From: Phyto melanocephala
Lineage: Eukaryota; Arthropoda; Insecta; Diptera; Rhinophoridae
Assembly (NCBI GenBank): GCA_941918925.1
Contig: OW799233.1
Coordinates: forward strand, 124,334,833-124,398,832
Length of the DNA: 64,000 bases
Direction: 5' to 3'
A program made the position numbers and the translations under genes. Positions 23,118 through 34,944 of the stretch are shown one piece after another; positions within the stretch are counted from its first letter, which is position 1, and every line of letters begins with the position of its first letter. The notes under the pieces are model-generated. The model had not been told where the DNA came from. It ran no database searches and worked only from the letters and a program-made list of their open reading frames with translations.

Positions 23118-23607
23118 AAGGGTGGGTTAATTTTAAGGGCCGATGTTGATTTTGAATAAAACACAAATTATTTAGGAAATTATTATCATTTCTTTTTTAA
23201 TGATAATGTTTGTATGGTTCAATTATGTGTGGAACAAAATATCGGCCAAATGGCCCCCGCGACCTCAACGGCACACCTCGATCCGATAGTCCAAATTTTC
23301 AATAACATTGCTGATGCTCAATTGTTTGGCACGATGATGAGTCGTAGTTGACTGTTTCTTTGCCACACTATCGCGATAAACAGCAATGCTTCTCATTTAA
23401 CGAATTTAGAAGGCTTTCATAGATGTTCTAACATTTTATACAGACCTGGGGCCGAATTACGGCATTCGATATCGATCGAAATTTTACTCGAACGATCGAG
23501 TACGCTGGGCTTTGGGTATAGAGATTCTAATAAGAGTTTTCAAATTTCGATCACGTTCGAGTGCCGTAATTCGGCCTCTGTTTTAAATTTAAAATTTAAC
23601 CATCCTC
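23118..23607 (-). mobile_element. Internally deleted mariner
   Basis: TIRs AAGGGTGGGTTAATTTTAAG (left) and GAGGATGGTTAAATTTTAA (right, reverse complement) are flanked by TA (23116-23117, 23608-23609). The minus strand of the interior reads VIENLDYRIEVCR, a stop, then GRGGHLADILFHT, the usual mariner transposase C-terminus. The rest of the gene is missing. Uninterrupted copies of the host repeat give the empty site. Confidence 0.8.
23450..23576. repeat. 127-bp palindrome
   Basis: Ends GGCCGAATTACGGCA and its complement TGCCGTAATTCGGCC; pairing continues through CGATCGAAATTT / AAATTTCGATC. It lies inside the deleted mariner. No direct duplication is clear. Confidence 0.6.
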
Positions 23608-23752
23608 TACAAAGAAAGTGATGTATATTTTATTATAAAGAGATTATTCCAAGCGATTAACAAAATAATAATTATTGTGCTTAAATGTACACAAAATTGG
23701 TGGTGGGTATAAAAGATTCGGCACAGCCGAATATAGTGCTCTTACTTGTTAT

Positions 23753-26249
23753 AAATTCTCTATTTAAACCAAATACTTTTATAGTTTTTTCGTAAAAAAA
23801 ATCTTAGACAACACTCTTTTTGAAAAAAATTTCAATAAAATCTATAATAATAGAAAAGTTCTCTTTTCGAAAAAAAAAAAATAAATTACATTACATTATA
23901 TATACATTTTAAGAAAATATTATTTCCTCATGCTTAAATTGCGTTTAATGTTTTGCTTGTGCTAATCAACTAACACTTTTTAAAATTTTTTATTAAAAAA
24001 GCAAAAACTTTAATTTTTATACAAATAAAATTTGTTGTATATATTTGTTGATTTAGTCATTAACTCCAAACTTGTTTCCCATACAAATTTCTTAACGTTT
24101 AAACTTTTTGATCTTAATCAACAAGAGATAGATTATAAACCAAGGGGGTGTGTCTCTTTATTTACCACAAACCACTACTGTTAATTGTGTTCGACCCAGA
24201 GGTGTGCATGACTAAATAAAGTTTCTTTTTCATACATGAACTAACTTCCTGATAAAAAAAAAATATTAATAAAAATACCAAATAAAAAAAGTTTAAACAA
24301 GAAGATTATAAAGAAAAGATCTTAAACTAATTAACGCTATAAAGTGTTCAGGTGTTTAGTTAATTAAAATAGAAACTAATGTTAATTACAAATTTTAATT
24401 AACTTAAAAAAACTGGTTTCCTAAAAATATCCACATATTTTCAACTGGTAGTGCATGACAGAAGTTAAAGTTTTTATTAACAAGAAAACTAGATTTTCAG
24501 AAGTTGTCCAAAATTTTAATTCAAATTTAACATATAACAAATCAACAACGATAACACATTAACACTAACTTGTCCGATAAGTCAGTTAACTAGACGACAA
24601 TCTACCTTGCATTTTTGTTAACAAAATTTTATAAATACTTGTACTACTTATCGAAAAACTAAATTAAAACGTAACAAATAATAAACGTAAAATAATAAAC
24701 AAATATTGTAAGAAAACTTATACAAACATACGATTTTGTTTATACCAACAATTATGTTAAGTTTTCAAATAATTTATGGTCATTATATTTAATTTGAAAA
24801 ATTATGTTAAAAAAATTGTCTACAAAAATTATGCACGCTGCAGAAAAACAAAAAAACAAAATAAAAACAGATAAATATTTATCTTCGAAATGCATCTAAT
24901 AAGTGTTTGGTTAATTCAGCAGCTGCGACCATAAAATAAATTCAAATTAAATGATAAAATAATAATCAAAAAAATACTAAAGCAGCTCTACTTTTATAAC
25001 ATGCTGCCAACAAACAGCACACGTTCGTTCATTTGAAAAAAAAAGGAACAGAATCTTGTATTGAAAATGAAATGCAATAAAATGTTGGAAAGAAATTATC
25101 AACACCAATTTATATATGGGGTATTCACAGTAGTGTCATAAAGTCATATGTCCTATAATAATAGCATGCAAAATTAAGACTATTGTGAGCAACCCCTCAT
25201 AATTAAGTGTGCTATTTTGAATTTAAATTAGCTGATGTAAAACAATTATAAAAATAAATATTTTCTTTCATAATGCCAAAAACAAGTAAAAAAAATAAAA
25301 TAATAGCCAGTTTGTGCGAAAAGTACATTTTAGATGTTGTAATGGCAAACTCAAGTAAATAAATTACAAATAAATTAAATTTTGTTTGATAAACAAAAAC
25401 AGCATAGTCCTTAGCCGATCTTATTTGACGCCACCAGTGATTTGTTATCAAAAATTAGCGCTACTCAATGAAAATTCAAATCTAAGGTCTAGATATTCAG
25501 TAATCTTAAATCTATATTTTACACTCACAGTTACATTACCGCCTTTCTAATTTTTACAAAAATGGATAAAATATTAGTTTCTTCCCTTAAACCTCTTCGA
25601 ATTATTCTTTTACCTAAACAAGCAATTTTGAGTACTGAATTAATTTTAAGTTATTGAAGGCCCTCAAACGGAGCAAAATTGTTTATGAAACACATCTCCT
25701 AAAACAATGATATTTGTAACATAGTTTAATAATGTGTAGACATTGGAATGGTCTGAGTTTTTATAAAATAAATTTTTTTTACATTATTTAAATAACACTC
25801 TTATTTATTTGACTCGAGATTTACTTGTCAAAAAATTATTTTTGAATAAAATACGTTTTATTAAGTCGCTTTATATTTGTAGAGAGCTTTTGATAATCTT
25901 TGTGTTTTTAACACCTTTTCGTTAAGTTTTGTATATTGCTCGTTTGGTAAAAAATTTTAAATATGCTAAGTATTTAAATAACATTTTAAATTAATGCAAT
26001 AATTTTTTTTTTCAATTAAAAACTTCTTACCTGCATCTAAAATAATTCTTTAAAAATGTTAAAACAATTAACAATAGCTACTAAAAAGCTAAACCGTTGC
26101 TGATTTCAGCTGATTGCTGTTTGTCGATTCTTCGACTGCTATGCAGTCCCTTTCGCAAAAATTGTATCTAAAAAAATATAATAACATGCATTTTTTAATT
26201 GCAAGATTTAAGTTTTTAAACAAAGGACAAAGGACTGTGCGATGAGGAT
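23753..26249. other. AT-rich stretch, nothing recognised
   Basis: Long AT-rich sequence with no motif-bearing reading frame, TIR pair or RNA gene that I can support. Confidence 0.4.
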
Positions 26250-26440
26250 TGTCGACAATCACCAGTTGGCAGTGTGATATCGTTTTCCTAGTCCAGAGCA
26301 AACGCCGGTTGTGGCGCGGGACTCAGTGATTGAAGGTATACTGATCGGTAGACACGAAATCACTGAGGAGCGAAGGGGGTCGAAAAAGGACCCGTGATAG
26401 TAGTGGTCTGCTTCGATATTCCCCCTACATGTGTATGTAA
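26250..26440. other. GC-rich block of unknown origin
   Basis: Stands out from the AT-rich background: GCAAACGCCGGTTGTGGCGC, GAGGAGCGAAGGGGGTCG and the palindrome ATTGTCGACAAT (26249-26260). A GGGTCGAAAAAGGACCC hairpin lies near 26378. It may be a LINE or SINE relic; I could not assign it. Confidence 0.4.
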
Positions 26441-26684
26441 GTTTTTAAACTCGTCGTCTTAAATATTTTCTATAAAAAATCGATTATTATTTTTTATAGA
26501 GAAATCAATCAAAATTTTTTATAAAATATTAACAATTATTTTTTTATAAAAATTCAATTATTTTTTATAAAAAAAATCAATTATTTTTATTGTTATTATA
26601 TTTTTTTTATATATTTTTATAAACAATTTAATAATTTTTTTAACAAAACATTTTACCTCTAATAAATAAAATTTTCGTGTCCTG

Positions 26685-27240
26685 GTATTTGTGATTAAAC
26701 TCCTCCGAAGTGGCTTGTATGATTTTTATGAAATTTTGTATACATTCGGGTGTCTGAGACTCGGTCAACATCTATTTTTCATACCCCTTAACGCCATCCT
26801 TTTTTCCCTTAAGTAGGCCAGACTGCTGGACCGATCTTCTTGAAATTTTCACATAATATAACTAAGACTCTGGTATGATTAATAGGATGGTTTTTTTACC
26901 ACGCCTTTGTTAACGCTTTTTTTTAGTTATGAACTTGCATCGCTACAACTTTTAGTATTTTTCTTAAAATTGTACACAATTTATAATCCAGTCAATGCAG
27001 AAATAAACATTTGAGAATCGGCCAACATCGATTTTTCATAATCCTAAATATTTAGGTGACTCACTACAAGGGATAATTTTTGCCTCACCTTAATAACGTA
27101 ACGTCTTCGATGAAATTTTAAGCTCAGATAGATCTGTGAACCGTAGAACATATATGGTTTACGTATTTTTTACTGTAAACAATATTTCCTAGAAACAATT
27201 TATATTGAAAAACAACGTTTGCCTGGTCTTTGCTTGTTTT
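26685..27240. repeat. Degenerate repeat with internal copies
   Basis: The phrase CGGTCAACATCTATTTTTCAT at 26763 recurs as CGGCCAACATCGATTTTTCAT at 27019, 256 bases on. ATGAAATTTTGT-like phrases recur between. This resembles the internal arrays of small Helitron-like repeats but has no ends. Confidence 0.4.
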
Positions 27241-28560
27241 TCCTATAAAACTCGATAATTTTTTTCGTTGAATGTCGATATTTTTTTTTTAAAAAAATAT
27301 ATATTTTTTAAAAAAAAAATATATATTTTTCAATAAAAAAATCTATCACTTTTTTCTATAAAAAAATTGATTATCTTTTTTTCTATGAAAAATCTATGTA
27401 TTTTTTTAATAAAATAATCGCCTGTATTCTGCATTCCGGGTAAACAATAGCAATTCCGAGTGATTTAATTTCAGTCGGAATGCAGAACACATATGAATAT
27501 ATCTATAATACATAATATTATTTTTCTATAAAAAATCTATAATTCTTTTTTATAAAAAATGTATAATTTATTATTTTAAATCAACAATATTTTTATAAAG
27601 AAATGATAATTTTTTTTTCTTAAAAACATCAATAATTTTTTTTATAAAAAATCCATAATATTTTATACTAAATAAAAAATCTGTAATATTTTTAACTGAA
27701 ATCAAACCCGAAAATTTTTTCATTAAAATTCGAAATTTTTTCCATAAAAATTGCGAAAATTTTCCTATAAAAAATCCGATATTTTTTCTATAAAAAATCA
27801 GAAATCCGAAAAATATGTAATTTTTTCTATAAAAATATCCATAGTTTTATATATGGAAAGGTCCATAATTTTTTTTTTTAAATCCAAACTTGTTTCTTTG
27901 CAAAAACACAAAGTTTTCTATAAAAAATCTATAATTTTTTTATACAAAATCTATGTTTTTTTCTTTTTTTCTATAAAAAATATTTTTATTTCTTTATAAA
28001 AAATCTTTTTTATTTTTCTATAAAAGATCTTGAATTTTTTTTATACAAAACATCAATAGTTTTTTTAACATAAATTTTGTTAGATAAAAATTAATATTTT
28101 TTACCAACAATTTTTTGTTATTAATGAATAAGCCAATATTTTATTTAATTAGAAAAAAATGCAGCAATTATTTTGTATTGAAAAATTCAATTATATTTTT
28201 ATAAAAATTTTAATTTTGTTTTCCAACCAACTTTTTTCTACAGTAAACTTCAATAAAATTTTTGTATAGCAAATTATTAAATTTTCTATAGCAAAAATTA
28301 ATTATTATTTTCTACAGAAAAATTAAAAAAAAAATTTTTTTTTGTAAAAAAATTACTATTTATCTATTATTAGTAATATTTTTTATACAAAATTCAATAA
28401 TTTTTCTATAGAAAAATTTAATTATTTGCTATAAAAAAACTCAAAAATTTCTTTCTATAAAAAAATTAAAAAAAAAATTTTATGGAAAAATTTAATAATT
28501 TTTTTGTACAGAAAAGTTTAATATTTTTTTTAATAGAAAAAATTTTTTTTAGTATAGAAC
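27241..28560. repeat. Degenerate A/T minisatellite
   Basis: A unit near TTTTTTCTATAAAAAATCNATAA recurs irregularly every 25-45 bases for about 1.3 kb, with a smaller patch at 26460-26640. Units are near-palindromic (AATTTTTTATAGAAAAA). Frames inside (e.g. 27751-27999) are low-complexity artefacts. Confidence 0.6.
27425..27494. repeat. Short hairpin repeat
   Basis: TGTATTCTGCATTCCG pairs with CGGAATGCAGAACACA. A half copy (CTGTATTCTGCATTCCGAG) lies at 54896. Probably a small MITE. Confidence 0.5.
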
Positions 28561-28934
28561 ACGTTCTTTAATTTTGCAAAATATAAAACTAAATTTAAAT
28601 TTATTTAAAACAGTAAGAGTATATTCGTCCATGCCAAATTTAAATGTACCCATCACAAGCACATATAAGTTGGTTGTAAAACATACGTTCACTTGTTCAG
28701 TCTTTGCTGTTGTTAATTCATGACTTGCCTTGTGTAAGTACACACCTTCTTCGAAAAACTTCGTTTACATAAGTAAGCTTAACAAATATAGCAACTACAA
28801 AAAAAATCTCCCACATTTTTTACTTTCATGTACAACTTTGTTGTTCTAATCGTAATAAGAAATAGGTGCTGATTTTCAATACGAAAATTCATGAAATCAT
28901 TTCTTATAAATTGAGTCCTTGGGATACATAGAGG

Positions 28935-29125
28935 CTTTAAAAATTTGATTTTAACGCTCACACGGACTAAAAGATAAACAGATGGACATACCTAAATAGA
29001 CTTCTCCATATATAGGCTTTTAGAGTATATATACTTCTTGGGGTCCCAAATGAATACTGCAAAAATTACAAGCGGAATGACAAACTTATATTTACACTTT
29101 TACACTCTCGTGTATAGGATATAAA
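28935..29125 (-). repeat. Fragment of HINE-like family 2
   Basis: Contains TTGATTTTAACGCTCACACG, GACAGATGGAC-like sequence, TTCTTGGGGTCCCAAATGAA and GAATGACAAACTTATA in the reverse-family order. It is a one-ended relic like 4296-4445. Confidence 0.5.
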
Positions 29126-29520
29126 GATATTTAACAAACTTTCTTCTTATAAACATTTCTCAATAGTTGTTGTTCGAATTTCTTAACAAATTTTATGTTA
29201 TAGTATTTTGTCTGTGACAGTAATTATTAACCATCTTATTTTTTCGTTACTTAATTATAAATAGCTTCTTCTTTTAAAAAAACGTTTAGTCAACCGTTTA
29301 CTTACTAGTAGAAAATCATAAATTAAGCCAAAAGTCACACGCGTTGTTAAAACAAAAAAGAAGGTGAAGATATTTGGCTTGAAAGTATCAGTTTCTAAAA
29401 AAAAAAAAATATGGAATAATAATAAAATGTTGTTATAATAACATATTCCATAGCACATCTAAAATAATAACTAATTCAAATACAAATAAGTTTATACAGA
29501 GTAAATTCAACAGCATGTGC
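29126..29520. other. AT-rich stretch, nothing recognised
   Basis: No repeat end or coding motif seen. Confidence 0.4.
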
Positions 29521-31186
29521 ACAATATTCGGCTGTGCCGAATCTTTTATACCCACCACCAATAGCACTTTTATAGCACGGAATTTATTATTTTGTTTTTA
29601 ACAGTAACCGCTATAGAATAATCTCTTTATACTAAAATATTGTTACGTTTATGCCTTTTATAAATGTTGGATTATTTCCTTTAAATAAACTTTGAGTTCT
29701 TTTATTGCAATTAAAAGCACTAGAAATTAGTTATAAAATTAAGAGCACTTTATTTAAATACACTCAGATATTGTTTTTATATCACTTTACTTATTACACT
29801 TATGGTTATACACTTTTATTATCAAACTCACTTTGATACACACTTTACAAGCTCTAATGTAATGCTGATCATGTTAGCTGTGTTGTTCGGCTATTTATAG
29901 TAACAAAGTGGTGTTCGGTAACATTCGACAAAGTTCTCGTATGTACATTCAGTACATTCGAAAACCGTTACATTTAAATTAAGACGTTAAGTAATATGCA
30001 TAAATAATAGAAGTGCCTAAAAGTATGCTACACATAATAACAAACATCATGTTCGAACAACCAGCGAAATAAACTAATACAAATAAAGCTACAGTAACTT
30101 AAACTATACTACAACTAAAATAAATTATAATGTAAATTAAGCTATTTATAAGTAAATCTGTAACAATATGTATCACTTTCTTTGTATAACTTCGATATAC
30201 TAGGAAAATGTTTTCGTAAATTTAGTCTTTCAATGAAAGTGGGCGTTAAAGTAGGCGTGTCATTATAGTTTCTGCTAATACATATAACTGAGATATTTTA
30301 ATATAGCCTTTATTCTTCCAAAAAGTTTGTCCATAGAAATTTTATATGAATTTAAGATAAACCGTTATATGGGAGGTAGGCGTTAAAGTGGGCGTCTCAC
30401 CTTAATTTTCTGGCATAACAATCAAAATTACTAGAAGGATATATGTAGCAAATTTCATCATCATACCTCAAATTTTGTCGGTTTTATAAACTTTTAAATT
30501 TCATTAACAGTAGATAACGTGAAAAGTGGGCGTTATAGTAGGCGTGTCAATATAGGTTTTGCTAATAAATACAACTTCGATGTTTCAATATTGTCCTTTA
30601 TTCTTCTAAAATCTTTGTCCATAGAGAAATTATATGAATTTGAGATAAAGCGTTATATGGGAGGTGGGCGTGTCACATTTATTTCCCGTTAGAACAAAGC
30701 CTTTGACCAAAAAGCAATGTTTGCAAATTTTCAGAATCGTACATCTAATTTTGTCAGTTTTATTAGGTTTTCAGTTTTAAATATACCGAAAAATACACTG
30801 TGCGGTATAAATGAGTCTACTTTAATGCGTTTGGACACAACTGCATTTTATTCGATGTTGGTAGGACATGGTTTTTTTAACCTACTCTTGTATTACGAGA
30901 TGTAACTCTCTTCCTAACATTTCGACTTAGCCCATTTTCAATACCAAACAAATCTTGTGTATAAGAAATATTCTGGCAAAATTTGAGCCCCCTAGATTTT
31001 TCGGTCTGACCTCTATCGTGCTTTCGACAGAAGGACAGACGGACACAGCTAGATCGTCATAGAATGAAACCCCGATTCAGAATATATATACTTTATGGGG
31101 TCTAAAATGGATATTTCGATGTGTTACAAACGGTGTGACAAAATGAATATACCCCCACCATTTTTTCGGTGGCGGGTATAAAAAAA
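29521..31186 (-). mobile_element. HINE-like family 1, copy d
   Basis: Minus-orientation copy: hairpin ATTCGGCTGTGCCGAAT and TATACCCACCACC at the left edge, folding CCCCCACC..GGTGGCGGGTATA at the right. The GGGCGT..GGCGTGTCA array is clear (30240-30680). A solo LTR (29641-30165) interrupts it near the left. Confidence 0.65.
29641..30165 (-). mobile_element. Solo LTR with ATAT target duplication
   Basis: 525 bp beginning TGTTAC and ending GTAACA, flanked by ATAT on both sides (29637-29640, 30166-30169). Deleting it restores the family-1 sequence ACTAAAATATGTATCAC, matching copy a near 1113. TG...CA ends with a 4-bp ATAT duplication fit a Gypsy-type LTR left by LTR-LTR recombination. On the minus strand a TATAAATAG box (29891-29899) lies about 190 bases before an AATAAA (about 29700), supporting minus orientation. 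No internal coding region, primer-binding site or second LTR is present. Confidence 0.8.
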
Positions 31187-31642
31187 TTGCATGACTGTAA
31201 TTGGAAAGAAGCAATAAAAAAATCCACAATTGTATAATGTGCGTCAAACACTGTAGATGCACGAGTTTGAAACTCATATATACTGTAAAAGATCGGTTAT
31301 AAGTACGTCGCAACTTACAACTCAGAGTGATCATGCATTTAAAGACTACGATGACGACAACATTGAGCAAACATGGCACGTTGCAATTGTCAACGAGTAT
31401 GCGGGCAGCATTTAACATTTAATTTTTTTTCTTCTTTTTTGCAATTTACTTCTTTTTAGCAAAACTTTTGTCGCATTTGATTTTGTTGTTTTACAATGCG
31501 TTTTATTGCTGTATGATGTTTAGAGAAGAAAAAAAATGGCAAAAATTTGTATGCGAATTAACAAAAATGTATTTAATAGACTGGATTTGCGGTTTTGTTG
31601 GTATCGTCTTTGTTAGTTTTTTTTTTTATACTTATGTATGTA
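31187..31642. other. Unannotated stretch
   Basis: No recognisable motif. A 113-codon frame at 31077-31418 partly overlaps the repeat end and matches no family I know. Confidence 0.4.
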
Positions 31643-32043
31643 CCCAGCAAAAAAATCTATGACAAAAAAGTGAATTTGCAGGGGTTCAACTGGTGACGAA
31701 GTGATTAAATTTAAGTGAAAACGCTAATGATTTTAACATTAGCGTGTCATTGGAGATCATGTGTTTACATGAATATATTAATGAACTGCACTCCATTCTA
31801 ACTAGTGCATGAAACTCATGCACATTTGGTGAAAAGCATCGGATATTTCATGAGTTGAATTTGTTTGTTTACATGAATTCTTTAAGATATTTTGCATGAT
31901 GTTGCATTCAATTTTAAGCACATCATTTATGACAAATTATTTAGCAGTTAGGAAATCATTTAGAATTAATGCTTTTACACAATTGATTTAGAAGTCTTGT
32001 AAATGTAATTCGCTTTGCACTACTTCCAAATTTTTTTGCTGGG
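31643..32043. mobile_element. TA-flanked MITE, CCCAGCAAAAAAAT ends
   Basis: CCCAGCAAAAAAAT at the left end and ATTTTTTTGCTGGG at the right end are flanked by TA (31641-31642, 32044-32045); the neighbouring TGTATG also matches on both sides. An internal hairpin CGCTAATG..CATTAGCG lies near 31722-31745. It is non-coding and likely moved by a Tc1/mariner transposase. Confidence 0.65.
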
Positions 32044-32558
32044 TATGTATGCATGTATATAACTTTTTTGTGCTTTGAAAGGTATAGCATAATTGTCATA
32101 CAACTTACTTTCGATATGTTAATTATGTGTTTTTTGCGCGGCATTTTATTATTAATTATTTAGTAGTCAGTCAGTCATATTTAAATACTGATTTACGAGA
32201 GTAAGAGCAGGGACGTGTGCATAAAAGATTAAAAAAGGTTAAAATCTATTTTCAAATAAAAATTTGTAATGAAATGAACATCAAAGTATCTGATATATCT
32301 TTAAGCATCAAATTAACAAAGTTTTTCTAAAAATACCGCAACCAACAATTTATCAAACTTAAGTTTAATTTATCGATAATTTTTTTTTCAAAAATGTCTG
32401 TTATAAATAATTTCAAATTGAAAAAAAAAAACTCTAGTGAAACATTTTCTAGAGTTATTATTATATAAATTAAACCAAACATATTCTAATATTTTTTTTT
32501 AATTTTACTTTCCTTAGAACTAATACTAAAACGTCCATTTTATTTTTGGTTAATTTTA

Positions 32559-33750
32559 AAGGGTGTCTCAGTAAAAATGAAATTTTTAAATTAAGTGTAA
32601 TTTTTTTTTTACAAATTAGACAGGTGTTACATATGTTTCTTTCAATTATTAAAAAAAACCCGTTTACGAAAAAAAAACGCGTTACAATTTAAAAAAATTT
32701 ATTTAAATAAGTTTGAGACCGCTCGCCAACTTCGAAGAATTTTGAGTCGAGCACGAGCATCTGATGTGTCAGTGGTTGTTAAAACATTTAAAAAAACAGG
32801 GTCGGTTATGGACAGTAAGAGTCCTTTGCGTCAGCATACTGGTCGGGGTCTTGAAAACATTGCTGTTTTAAACGAGAGTGTCATCGAAAACCAGAAACTA
32901 TCAATTTGGCATCGTTTTCAACACTTAAAATTTCACGAGGGAATACACAGCGAATTTTGACAAGTTATCTCCATCTTAATGCATACAAAATTTAGCTAAG
33001 TCAGGAGCTTTAATCACCAGACCATTGAAAGCAACGGCAATTCGTTTAATCGGTTATAGATCAAACGCAATGTCTATTTTCCAAAAAAAGTCATCTTCTC
33101 TGATTAAGCACATTTCCATCAACTTAAATGGCTTCATGACTACACACAATTGTCGAATTAAGGGTTTAGAAAATTGTCATGCAATCCATTAAAAACAGTG
33201 CGGATTTTGGTCAGGCGGTGTGATTGGACCTTACTTTTTTAAAGAGGTGAGTTTGAAGTTGCAGTGACTGTGAACGACTTTCGTTACCGAAGCATCGTAA
33301 ACGAGTTTTGAAGCCACAACTTCACGGCATGGATCTGGACGACATGTGGTTTCAGCATAACAGCGCCATTTGCTACATCGCTACCAAAATAATCTATTTT
33401 CTGCAATAATTTCCAGCAAAATTTATCTGAAGAAATCTTGACGCGGCCACCGTGCGTGTTTTTTCTTTAGGGTTTTGTATAATATCTAAACTAAACTAAC
33501 TGAAATAAACTAGAAACAATTCTTAAGCTTTAATGCGAGTTGCAACGCGTCATCGGTGATATTAAGCCACACCTCTATAAAAAAAAGTCTTGGAAAATTT
33601 CGTAAAAAGAGTAATGACTTGTTATCGGAGCTGTGGGGACCATTTGACGAATATTTTATTCCATACCAAATCGGAACATGTCTTCTTTACAATGCAATAA
33701 AAAAAATTAACCATCACTAAAAATACGTGCATTCTTACTGAAACACCCTT
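32559..33750 (+). mobile_element. Full-length dead mariner
   Basis: TIRs AAGGGTGTCTCAGTAAAAAT (left) and AAGGGTGTTTCAGTAAGAAT (right, reverse complement) are flanked by TA (32557-32558, 33751-33752). The length, 1192 bp, is normal for mariner, and a transposase relic fills the interior. Confidence 0.85.
32720..33480 (+). pseudogene. Degraded mariner transposase
   Basis: The first part is open (to 32960) with KTFKKTGSVMDSKSP and IAVLNESVIENQKLSIWHR, matching the paired helix-turn-helix and linker of mariner transposases. After a stop, other frames give NLNGFMTTHNCRIKGLENCH (the VNKQNCRIWG-type block), FWSGGVIGPYFF and a remnant of the aspartate block around HGSGRHVVSA. The several stops and frameshifts make it inactive. 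It lies between the TIRs at 32559 and 33750, in the expected orientation, so element and gene decayed together. Confidence 0.8.
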
Positions 33751-33752
33751 TA

Positions 33753-34944
33753 TAATAATGTATTTTCTGCTTGCCCCAAGTTGTTAACTCCCATCACTCC
33801 CTCTCTAAGCCCCATCCTTATTACACAATATACACTTTTACGTCATTTCCCTACCATCATACGTATGATATAATGAGGATTAACTTAACTTGTCCATCTT
33901 TTTTTTCTTTTTGAACAACATACTTAAATCCAGATGCATTTAAATAAACTTATGATAGTAAAATATTTTTTGTTTCAATTTCTTGTTGCCATAAATTGCA
34001 AAACATTTAATGCAACAACGTCCTTATGCAAATTAATTTATTAACATTTAACATTTTTATTTTATTATACACAAAGAAAAACGAAACAATCTTATTAAAT
34101 AAAAAATAATAAACATTAATATATGTATTATTGCTGTCACTCACACACACACCGACACACACAGGCTTAAAAAAAACTTCAATACAGTTGTTGACGTTTT
34201 GTTGAGTTATCGCTGGCATTGTGTGTGGGCTTAAAGCAAAAAAATAAAAAATAAAACATGTTTCTAGTGTTACTGTTTATGTTCATACTAATGTCGTTGT
34301 TGTTGTTGTTATTGCTCCTTTGGCTGTCTATGTTACACTGCGTTAGTTTTGATTAGTTGCGACATTAAACGATTTGTTGTTGAAAACTGTTCTTTTTATA
34401 CCCCACCGTAGACTTGAAAGATTGAGTCTTTCAGTTTCGTAAAGATATCAAGTGAAGATTTTTTTGTTTTTATTTTTTTTTTATTATTGTTCCATTGTTA
34501 AAGTCTGGGAAAATAGTTTGGTCTTGTGTGTAGTTAGATGAATTGTAACTTCATATAGATATATTCTTAAAAGGGAGTATTTTGTTGTTCATAATTAATT
34601 AAAAAGGGTGAATTAATTGTGAAAAATATTGCATTAATTGAAATGAAGACGTTTACACATAAAATACTTTTGATATAAAAAAAAAATTAATTTAAATTTT
34701 AATTTAAGTTAAGGAAGAAAATTATAATTTTAATACATAAAAAATACTTTTATTTTGTAAAATCTGTTTAAAAAGGGTTTAGATCTCTCTTAAGAATTTT
34801 TTCTTTTATGTTACTTATTCCATTGTGGAACATAGAGATTTTAAAAGAAATGTTTTATTGTGGCTTATTGTTTTTACTTCTTCCCATGACCTAAGTATTT
34901 ATGTTAAGAATATTAAATTTTATGTTGTTACATAAATAATAAAA
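33753..34944. other. AT-rich stretch, nothing recognised
   Basis: A short CACACACACACCGACACACAC tract near 34143 is the only notable feature; no gene or repeat ends seen. Confidence 0.4.

Larger units (their letters stand above)
22094..23752 (+). mobile_element. HINE-like family 1, copy c
   Basis: Starts TTTTTATACCCGCAACC and ends GGTGGTGGGTATAAAAG, hairpin ATTCGGCACAGCCGAAT, GTGCTCTTACTTGTT. The GGGCGT/ACGCCC array lies between. A mariner derivative (23118-23607) splits it; sequence on both sides rejoins to the family consensus AAGTTATA|CAAAGAAAGTG. Confidence 0.7.

Noticed and set aside
27751..27999. 82-codon frame rich in K, F, S and I
   Set aside because: Low-complexity minisatellite translation.
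31077..31418. 113-codon minus-strand frame
   Set aside because: Its C-terminal third reads the end of a family-1 repeat; the remainder has no family resemblance.
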